Shown here piece by piece: positions 1-6,078 of a stretch of DNA of 11,588 nt. The notes beneath the pieces were generated by a model, which had not been told where the DNA came from, did not search any database, and was given only the letters and a program-made list of their open reading frames with translations. This DNA is from Magnetovibrio sp. (GTDB taxonomy: Bacteria; Pseudomonadota; Alphaproteobacteria; Rhodospirillales; Magnetovibrionaceae). Where the stretch lies: NCBI GenBank assembly GCA_016763895.1, contig JAESSV010000226.1, positions 1 to 11,588 on the forward strand, in the 5' to 3' direction. The first letter of the stretch is position 1; every line of letters starts with the position of its first letter. The position numbers and the translations under genes are program-made.

Positions 1-1
1 G

Positions 2-1807
2 CAAGCCGGGCAAGATATTCGCATTGAACGTGAGGCCGTGACCGCCATTCAAGGCTCTCAAGTGGCCTTTGCGCACCGCCGCCTGAGCATTATTGATGAA
101 GGCGAAGGCGGTTGGCAACCCATGGCGACGGCAGACGGAAAATACGTCCTGACCTTCAATGGCGAGATTTATAACTATGTTGAGCTTAAAGCCGAATTAG
201 AAGATGACGGCGTTTGCTTTACGTCGTCATCGGACACGGAAGTTTTGCTGTCCGCTCTGGTCACGTGGGGCGTCAAGGCAACAGTGTTGAAGCTCAAAGG
301 TATGTTTGCCTTTGCCCTGTTGGATGTCCAAGCCAAAACCGTAACTTTGGCCCGGGACCCGTTTGGGATTAAGCCCCTCAGTTATACGATCTTGAAAGGT
401 GGCTTGGCCTTTGCCTCTGAACTCACCAGTTTGTTGATGCTACCCGGTGTGCGCCGGTCCGTTGAACCGAGCGCTTTGTACGATTACTTGCGGTTTGGCT
501 TGACGGACAGGGGGGATCGCACCTTGTTCGCCAGCATCAAACATTTACCACCCGCACACTTTGCTGTTGTCAGCCTTGACCAACCCGACGTCGTGAAGCC
601 CCAACGCTATTGGCAAGCGGAACTGAAACCGCTTTTGAATATTTCATTTGAAGAGGCCACGGCAGAACTGCGTCGTTTGTTTGTCGAAAGCGTCCGGTTG
701 CACTTGCGGGCCGATGTTTCCGTGGGAGCGGCACTTTCCGGCGGTATTGATTCTTCTGCTGTGGTGGGTGTGATGCGAGCCATTGAAGGCGACGATTTAG
801 ACCTTCATACATTTACGTTCATTGCTCCGGGGGCAAAAATTAATGAAGAAAACTGGGCCGATATTGCCGCACAATCCGCCCAAGCCCATCAGCATAAAAT
901 TAGCCTAACGGGAACAGACTTGGTCCAGGAATTGGATGCTTTAATCCAAACCCAAGGCGAACCATTTGGTTCGACATCCATATTTGCCCAAAGTGGGGTG
1001 TTTAAACTGGCCCGTGACAAGGGCATTAAGGTGACGTTGGATGGACAGGGCGCCGATGAAATTTTGGGGGGCTACACACCTTTCTTAGCCGCTCGTCTGG
1101 CCACTCTGATAAAATCTGGGCAATGGGTCCGGGCAATCAAATTCACAAAATCCATCGAAGATGCGCGGGGGACGGTCTTGCGTGCCATGCGTTTTATATT
1201 GCCAACTTTTTTGCAAGGTCTAGCCCGGCGCGCAATCGGAGAAGGTTTGGTTCCCCCCTGGATGAATGGCGCATGGTTTGAACGCCAAGGTGTCACGATC
1301 CAAGCCCCGCAAAAACCCGTGGCGGGGGATGTGTTGCGTCACGAACTTTTGGAAAGTCTTACAGATCGCATTCTGCCGGCGTTGTTGCGTTACCAAGATC
1401 ACAATTCCATGGCCCATTCTGTGGAAAGCCGGGTGCCTTTTTTAACCATACAACTGGTGGAATTTTTGTACAGCTTGCCCGAAGAATTTTTGATTTCCGA
1501 CCAAGGCGAAACAAAGTCAATATTTAGGGCCGCCATGCGGGGGCTGACACCCGACGTTATTTTAGACCGCACAGACAAAATCGGCTTTGCGGCTCCGGAA
1601 GAAACCTGGTTAAAGGAAGCCGGGGTATGGTTAGAAGAGGTGTTGGAAAGCGAAACCTTGAAATCCATTCCGGCTTTTGATGCCAAGGCCATGGCACACG
1701 AAATTGCGTTGGTGAAATCTGGACAGAAACGTTTGACAGGTGAGGTTTGGCGTTGGATAAACTTAAGTCGCTGGGCGGAAATTTTTGATGTGAGTTTTGA
1801 AGCATGA
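2..1807 (+). CDS. Asparagine synthase-like glutamine amidotransferase, 5'-truncated by window edge
   Basis: AsnB-type protein: an N-terminal class-II glutaminase domain releases ammonia from glutamine, and a C-terminal ATP-PPi synthetase domain uses it to amidate an acyl-adenylate. The frame is open to the first base, and the MCGI-type start with catalytic Cys and the HRGPD segment are absent, so the true start lies upstream; the GTG at position 38 is not a plausible start. Counting codons from base 2, visible motifs are RRLSIID and QPM near the start, FNGEIYNY, SSSDTEVLL, RDPFGIKPL, the PP-loop SGGIDSS (246-252), DGQGADEILGGY, and SVESRVPF (473-480). All synthetase landmarks are intact. In polysaccharide loci such proteins often amidate sugar uronic acids (WbpS-like) instead of making asparagine; that fits the uronic-acid genes downstream but is inference. 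The TGA overlaps the next ATG by 4 bp (ATGA), implying translational coupling. Confidence 0.93.
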   Translation, partial: QAGQDIRIEREAVTAIQGSQVAFAHRRLSIIDEGEGGWQPMATADGKYVLTFNGEIYNYVELKAELEDDGVCFTSSSDTEVLLSALVTWGVKATVLKLKGMFAFALLDVQAKTVTLARDPFGIKPLSYTILKGGLAFASELTSLLMLPGVRRSVEPSALYDYLRFGLTDRGDRTLFASIKHLPPAHFAVVSLDQPDVVKPQRYWQAELKPLLNISFEEATAELRRLFVESVRLHLRADVSVGAALSGGIDSSAVVGVMRAIEGDDLDLHTFTFIAPGAKINEENWADIAAQSAQAHQHKISLTGTDLVQELDALIQTQGEPFGSTSIFAQSGVFKLARDKGIKVTLDGQGADEILGGYTPFLAARLATLIKSGQWVRAIKFTKSIEDARGTVLRAMRFILPTFLQGLARRAIGEGLVPPWMNGAWFERQGVTIQAPQKPVAGDVLRHELLESLTDRILPALLRYQDHNSMAHSVESRVPFLTIQLVEFLYSLPEEFLISDQGETKSIFRAAMRGLTPDVILDRTDKIGFAAPEETWLKEAGVWLEEVLESETLKSIPAFDAKAMAHEIALVKSGQKRLTGEVWRWINLSRWAEIFDVSFEA

Positions 1808-2919
1808 CATATGAAAAAAAACTCACCTACGTGAGTCCCGAACCCGAACGCCAAGGCCACGCATCTTATACCCACGTGCACGAAATCATCGATGGTTTGG
1901 TTGAATTGGGTTGGGATGTGGATTTGTTTTGTCCGCGTTATGGCGAAGCTAAGTTGCCGGGCGCACTTTCCAGGCTTTTGGGCATCAGCAAAACACTTCT
2001 CAAGGTCATGACGGCCCCGCGTCCCAAGGTTTATTACATGCGCTGGCACTTTGCCGTTTTCCCCCTAGCCTTGTTTGCAAAAATTTTGGGCATTCCCACG
2101 GTCATTGAAGTCAACGGCCCGGTGGACGATTTGTTTATCGCATGGCCCATAACCCGAAAATTTAAGAGCTTTTTTACGTGGTTGATGCAATCTCAACTCA
2201 GGTGGTCGGATGGCGTTGTCGCCGTAACCGGGGGGCTGGCCGAAACGGTGCGTGACATTACGGACCAAGACAAGCTCATTGTCGTGATTCCCAATGGGGC
2301 GAACACGAATCAATTCACGCCCCAAGCGGCTGAGGCCGTGAATGCAACAATTCATATGTTGCCAGAGTCCTTCATGATATTTTTTGGCACCATGGCCCCG
2401 TGGCAAGGCATCGGCACGGTGTTGGCTGCCTTAGAAGATCCGGCCTGGCCCAAAAGCATGCATGCCGTTTTTGCCGGCGATGGAGCGGAACGCCCCGCCG
2501 TTGAAGCCTTGGCACAACGTCTTGATCATGTGCATTATTTGGGCCGCGTCCCCTATGATGAATTGCCAAGTGTGGTGGCCCGAGCGCAAGGTTCATTTGT
2601 GTGTTCGGAAAACCTAGAAGGGCGCGCAAGCACCGGGTTGGCTCCGCTTAAGTTGTTTGAAAGCATGGCTTGCGGCCTTCCCATTATTTCGACAAACATG
2701 CCATTTCAAGCGGATGTTGTCAGAGACGGCGGTTGCGGATACGTTATTGAGGCTGGAAATGCTCAGGTTTTGGCCGAAACGGTGGTCAAATTGATGAACA
2801 ACCCGGTCGAGGCCGGCGAAATGTCAAAACGATCCAGAGCCATTGCGGTAAAAGATCATTCTTGGGCTGCGCGCGCCAAAGATACCCAAACGGTTCTTCA
2901 ACGTGTATTAAAGGGCTGA
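1804..2919 (+). CDS. GT4-family glycosyltransferase (GT-B fold)
   Basis: 371-residue cytoplasmic or membrane-associated retaining glycosyltransferase expected to add one sugar to a lipid-linked glycan; donor and acceptor cannot be read from sequence. The N-terminal Rossmann half begins with a RQGHASYTHVHEI acceptor-side loop (16-28). The inter-domain region has EVNGPVDDLF (102-111) and IPNGANTNQF (162-171), the typical GT4 linker. The C-terminal half has FFGTMAPWQG (193-202), FAGDGAE (223-229), and APLKLFESMACGLPII (280-295), the nucleotide-sugar site. The usual first Glu of the E-x7-E motif is Gly278 while the second, Glu286, is kept, as in the GT4 subgroup with a PLKLYE-type motif. No signal peptide or clear transmembrane helix. 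The start is the ATG inside the ATGA overlap with the amidotransferase; there is no strong Shine-Dalgarno, consistent with coupling. Length is normal for the family. Confidence 0.93.
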   Translation: MTYEKKLTYVSPEPERQGHASYTHVHEIIDGLVELGWDVDLFCPRYGEAKLPGALSRLLGISKTLLKVMTAPRPKVYYMRWHFAVFPLALFAKILGIPTVIEVNGPVDDLFIAWPITRKFKSFFTWLMQSQLRWSDGVVAVTGGLAETVRDITDQDKLIVVIPNGANTNQFTPQAAEAVNATIHMLPESFMIFFGTMAPWQGIGTVLAALEDPAWPKSMHAVFAGDGAERPAVEALAQRLDHVHYLGRVPYDELPSVVARAQGSFVCSENLEGRASTGLAPLKLFESMACGLPIISTNMPFQADVVRDGGCGYVIEAGNAQVLAETVVKLMNNPVEAGEMSKRSRAIAVKDHSWAARAKDTQTVLQRVLKG

Positions 2920-2951
2920 GGCATCAGCTCAGGATATGAGAAAGATTTAAA

Positions 2952-3893
2952 ATGAAGAAATTTGCATTGATAGGAGCCTCAGGCTTCGTGGCCCCGCGCC
3001 ATATGAAAGCCATCAACGAAGTCGGCGGAAATTTGGTCGCAGCCTTTGACCCGGCAGACAGTGTCGGTGTGATTGATAGCCATTTCCCGGACGCCCGTTT
3101 TTTCACAGAATTCGAACGCTTTGATCGTCATATCGACAAATTACAACGCGCCGGCGAAGGTGTGGATTATATCAGCATTTGTTCGCCAAATTACCTGCAT
3201 GATGCTCATGTCCGTTTTGCGCTGCGCTCTGGCGCCGATGCCATTTGTGAAAAGCCGCTGGTGCTTAATCCTTGGAACCTTGATGGTTTGGAAGAGATGC
3301 AAAAGCAAACCGGGCAACGTGTACACACCATTTTACAGTTGCGTTTGCACCCGGCCATCATTGCCTTAAAAGCGAAAATAGACGCGGCCCCAGCGGATCA
3401 GGTCTTTGATGTTGATCTGACTTATATGACGTCCCGTGGGGCCTGGTATTTTGTATCCTGGAAAGGCGACGAAGCAAAATCAGGCGGCATTGCCACCAAC
3501 ATTGGGGTGCATTTTTATGACATGTTGTCCTTTGTGTTTGGCGATTTCAAAAAAAGCCATGTGCACCTTAGAACGCAAAGTCATGCGGCGGGGTATTTGG
3601 AATTCAAGCGGGCACGGGTGCGATGGTTTTTATCGGTTGATCGAAATGATTTGCCTGAAAACACACCCCAAGGTCAAACCACCTATCGCTCGATTACGGT
3701 GGATGGTGATGAGGTTGAGTTTTCGGGGGGCTTCACGGATTTGCATACCTTGAGCTATCAAGATGTTTTGGATGGGGGAAGCTTTGGTATTGATCAAGTG
3801 CGTCCGTCCATCGAATTGGTGTCAAACATTCGCACCTGTAAAATTGAATTGAACAAGGGCGACCAACATCCCTGTGTTGCGGGCAAAAGCTAA
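2952..3893 (+). CDS. wbpB: UDP-N-acetylglucosaminuronate 3-dehydrogenase (WbpB/WlbA type, Gfo/Idh/MocA family)
   Basis: Predicted to oxidise C3 of UDP-GlcNAc-uronic acid with NAD+ to the 3-keto sugar, the first step specific to the UDP-2,3-diacetamido-dideoxyglucuronate pathway; in characterised members 2-oxoglutarate can regenerate the cofactor. The 313-residue length matches the family. The N-terminal Rossmann domain starts with [17 protein letters not shown] (5-21), close to the WlbA signature. [11 protein letters not shown] (99-109) carries the conserved Lys101, and [10 protein letters not shown] (182-191) the active-site His187. [33 protein letters not shown] and [11 protein letters not shown] are further WlbA-like blocks, so I assign this subfamily rather than just 'oxidoreductase'. 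A 32-bp gap separates it from the GT4 gene; the ribosome site is weak (GAGAAAG). Its stop overlaps the acetyltransferase start. Subfamily assignment rests on remembered family sequences, not a search. Confidence 0.93.
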   Translation: MKKFALIGASGFVAPRHMKAINEVGGNLVAAFDPADSVGVIDSHFPDARFFTEFERFDRHIDKLQRAGEGVDYISICSPNYLHDAHVRFALRSGADAICEKPLVLNPWNLDGLEEMQKQTGQRVHTILQLRLHPAIIALKAKIDAAPADQVFDVDLTYMTSRGAWYFVSWKGDEAKSGGIATNIGVHFYDMLSFVFGDFKKSHVHLRTQSHAAGYLEFKRARVRWFLSVDRNDLPENTPQGQTTYRSITVDGDEVEFSGGFTDLHTLSYQDVLDGGSFGIDQVRPSIELVSNIRTCKIELNKGDQHPCVAGKS

Positions 3894-4465
3894 TGGAATT
3901 CATAGGCGTTACCATTCACGAAAGCGCTTATGTTGATGAACCTTGTACCATTGGTGCGGGGACAAAAATCTGGCATTTTTCGCATATTTTATCTGACACC
4001 CATATTGGTGAAGATTGTGTGTTGGGGCAAAACGTGGTGGTGGGACCGGGTGTGACGATTGGCGCCAATGTCAAAATTCAAAACAATGTCAGTGTCTATA
4101 AGGGTGTGACCTTGGAAGACGGTGTGTTTTGTGGCCCGTCTTGTGTCTTTACCAACGTCAACAATCCAAGGTCGGAAATCAACCGCAAGGATGAGTTTTT
4201 AGAAACCTTGGTGAAGCGTGGAACCACAATTGGCGCCAACGCGACCATCGTTTGCGGGCATACTTTGGGTGCGTACAGTTTTATTGCGGCGGGGGCGGTG
4301 GTGGCGGTTGATGTGCCTGATTTCGCACTGATGGCCAGCGTTCCGGCAAAGCGCATCGGATGGATGAGCCGCGCCGGGGCAAAGCTTGGCGACGATTTGG
4401 TTTGTCCTTTGGACGGCAGGCGGTATCAACTGGCGTCTGAAAATGTGTTGGAGCCCGTGGATTAA
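3893..4465 (+). CDS. wbpD: UDP-2-acetamido-3-amino-2,3-dideoxyglucuronate N-acetyltransferase (WbpD/WlbB type)
   Basis: Left-handed beta-helix (hexapeptide repeat) acetyltransferase, normally a trimer, predicted to transfer acetyl from acetyl-CoA to the 3-amino group made by the WbpE-type aminotransferase. The 190-residue protein is full length. Hexapeptide coils run from about residue 17 to 145 ([48 protein letters not shown]), broken by the family's loop with FTNVNNPR and RKDEF (86-102), then continue with [12 protein letters not shown] and IAAGAVV. The C-terminal tail [10 protein letters not shown] (171-180) matches the tail seen in WbpD-type enzymes. Its ATG shares one base with the previous TAA (TAATG), implying translational coupling. 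Although third in the biosynthetic order, it sits between the dehydrogenase and aminotransferase genes. Confidence 0.93.
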   Translation: MEFIGVTIHESAYVDEPCTIGAGTKIWHFSHILSDTHIGEDCVLGQNVVVGPGVTIGANVKIQNNVSVYKGVTLEDGVFCGPSCVFTNVNNPRSEINRKDEFLETLVKRGTTIGANATIVCGHTLGAYSFIAAGAVVAVDVPDFALMASVPAKRIGWMSRAGAKLGDDLVCPLDGRRYQLASENVLEPVD

Positions 4466-5581
4466 ATGTCAATTGCGTTCATAGATCTGCAAGCTCAACG
4501 TCAAGCTTTGGAACCCGGCCTTACCAAGGCCCTGCAAAAGGTGCTGGACCGTGGGGACTTTATTCAAGGCCAAGAGGTGCGTGAATTTGAGCTGGCCCTG
4601 GCTCAATTTTGTGGAGCAGATCATGTCATAAGCTGTGCCAATGGCACCGATGCCTTGACCTTGGTCGGCATGGCCGAAGGCTTAGGCGTTGGGGACGCTG
4701 TGTTTGTCCCGGCCTTTACATTTGTCGCCACCGCAGAAGCTTTTTCGATTTTGGGGGCGACACCGTACTTCGTCGATGTTGATCCTCGAACATTTAACAT
4801 GGACACAGAAAGTTTAAAGGCTGGCATTGTTGATGCCAAAGCCAAGGGGCTTACGCCCAAAATGGTGGTGGGCGTGGACTTGTTTGGACAGCCCGCCGAT
4901 TATCAAAGCCTGGCCGTTGTGAGCAAAGCTGAAAATTTAATTCTGGTCGCGGATGCGGCCCAAGGCTTAGGCGCAACCCTGCATTCAAAATCAGTGGTCG
5001 AATACGTCGATTATACCACCACCAGTTTTTTCCCGGCCAAACCCTTGGGATGTTATGGCGACGGTGGAGCGGTATTGTGCAAGGATGCCGAAAAAGCCAG
5101 CTTACTTAAATCCTTGGCCCAACATGGCAAGGGCCAGCAAAAATACGACAATGTTCGCATCGGTCTGAACAGCCGTTTAGACACCTTGCAAGCCGCCGTT
5201 TTGTTGCAAAAATTAAACGTGTTCCCGGGTGAATTAAAAACCCGCCAAGACGTTTCTCAGCGTTATTTTGAAGCCCTAAAAAGCAAAGTTGAAACGCCAT
5301 TTGTTTTGGACGGGGCGGTGTCGAGTTGGGCGCAGTATACGTTGAAGTTAGACAATCGGAATGCTTTTCAATCAACGCTTAAAGAAAAGGGAATTCCCAC
5401 GGCGGTTTATTATCCGATGCCGTTGAACCAACAAACGGGCTATAAAAATGACCCGGTTGTGCCCGGTGGAGTGCCCGTATCGGATGGCTTGGCAAGACAA
5501 GTGATCAGCCTGCCCATGCATGCGTATATGCCAGACAAGGTGCAAGATTTTATTATTGAAGAAGTGCTCAAGGCCTTATGA
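4466..5581 (+). CDS. wbpE: PLP-dependent 3-oxo sugar aminotransferase (WbpE/WlbC type, DegT/DnrJ/EryC1/StrS family)
   Basis: Predicted to transaminate UDP-3-keto-GlcNAcA, using glutamate, to the 3-amino sugar that the neighbouring WbpD-type enzyme acetylates. The 371-residue length is typical. Landmarks in order: FIDLQAQ at the N-terminus, FIQGQEVREFE (32-42), CANGTDALTL for the phosphate site, FVPAFTFVATAEA, DVDPRTFNMD, VADAAQGLGA with the ring-nitrogen Asp163, and SFFPAKPLGCYGDGGAV with Schiff-base Lys192. NSRLDTLQAA, YYPMPLNQQ and SLPMHAYM complete the fold. The ATG directly abuts the TAA of wbpD, with a GGAG 12 bases upstream, so translation is probably coupled. This is the last gene of the + strand operon; the 41-bp convergent gap behind it shows no clear terminator. 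The DegT family has many substrates; the specific assignment comes from sequence resemblance plus the wbpB and wbpD neighbours. Confidence 0.92.
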   Translation: MSIAFIDLQAQRQALEPGLTKALQKVLDRGDFIQGQEVREFELALAQFCGADHVISCANGTDALTLVGMAEGLGVGDAVFVPAFTFVATAEAFSILGATPYFVDVDPRTFNMDTESLKAGIVDAKAKGLTPKMVVGVDLFGQPADYQSLAVVSKAENLILVADAAQGLGATLHSKSVVEYVDYTTTSFFPAKPLGCYGDGGAVLCKDAEKASLLKSLAQHGKGQQKYDNVRIGLNSRLDTLQAAVLLQKLNVFPGELKTRQDVSQRYFEALKSKVETPFVLDGAVSSWAQYTLKLDNRNAFQSTLKEKGIPTAVYYPMPLNQQTGYKNDPVVPGGVPVSDGLARQVISLPMHAYMPDKVQDFIIEEVLKAL

Positions 5582-5622
5582 AGGTCGGCTGATTTTTAAG
5601 GCTCACGTTGGTCTAAAATTCA

Positions 5623-6060
5623 TCACTTATCTTTGTGTTTGTCCACCAGTGTCGTAATTTTTTGGGCCATTTCTTGCATAACGGCAAGAGCAGATTTAGG
5701 GCTGGTGGTGACCATTTGCAAAAACATTTCACCTTCTATACGCAGAACGTTAACCGGTCCTTTGGCGCGCACGGTAACGAGCCTGGGCACGTTTTGGATC
5801 ACCGCCATTTCCCCAAACAATTTATTCTTGGTAACGGTTCCCGCATGAACTTCATCATTTGAATTGACCACGATTTGGTCGACTTGGCCTTCTACGACGA
5901 TATAAACATACGTCGCGGGCTCATCAATATGAAACACCACTTCCCCGTCTTCGTAAGTTAACAGTTGACTGGTGAAGGCCAAAAGCTTTCGATTGGCACT
6001 GCTTAAACCTTCCAACATTGGAATGGATTTTATGATTTTGCTGGCGTCTTTAAAGTCCAT
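5623..6060 (-). CDS. Stand-alone cyclic nucleotide-binding domain protein
   Basis: 145-residue protein consisting almost entirely of one cNMP-binding (CAP effector-type) beta-barrel, with no helix-turn-helix, kinase or channel part. The barrel covers about residues 15-115: LTYEDGEVVFHIDEPA (34-49), YVYIVVEGQVD (51-61), and the phosphate-binding cassette GEMAVIQNVPRLVTV (83-97). In the cassette Glu84 and Arg93, the usual ribose and phosphate contacts, are kept, so it may still bind cAMP or cGMP. The C-terminal helix (about 119-141) would be the lid or a partner-binding helix. It lies 18 bp downstream of the ABC protein gene, same strand and same frame, separated from it by one TAA and six sense codons. 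A GGAG lies 12 bases upstream of the ATG, a long spacing. The likely role is a ligand-responsive regulatory subunit of the ABC protein (inference). Confidence 0.88.
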   Translation of the reverse strand: MDFKDASKIIKSIPMLEGLSSANRKLLAFTSQLLTYEDGEVVFHIDEPATYVYIVVEGQVDQIVVNSNDEVHAGTVTKNKLFGEMAVIQNVPRLVTVRAKGPVNVLRIEGEMFLQMVTTSPKSALAVMQEMAQKITTLVDKHKDK

Positions 6061-6078
6061 GTTGTGGGTCTGCTCCGT

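Noticed and set aside
38..40. GTG as start of the amidotransferase
   Set aside because: The frame is open to the window edge and the family's catalytic N-terminus would be missing; the gene simply begins outside the window.
1399..2049. 216-codon open frame on the - strand
   Set aside because: Antisense to two well-supported genes whose motifs span the whole stretch; the predicted protein has no recognisable domain.
5572..5602. Possible terminator at the end of wbpE: GGCCTT/AAGGTC around the stop, then a run of five T at 5593-5597
   Set aside because: Six-pair stem with one G-T pair and a 3-base loop, with a 6-base gap before the T run. Too weak to call as an intrinsic terminator.
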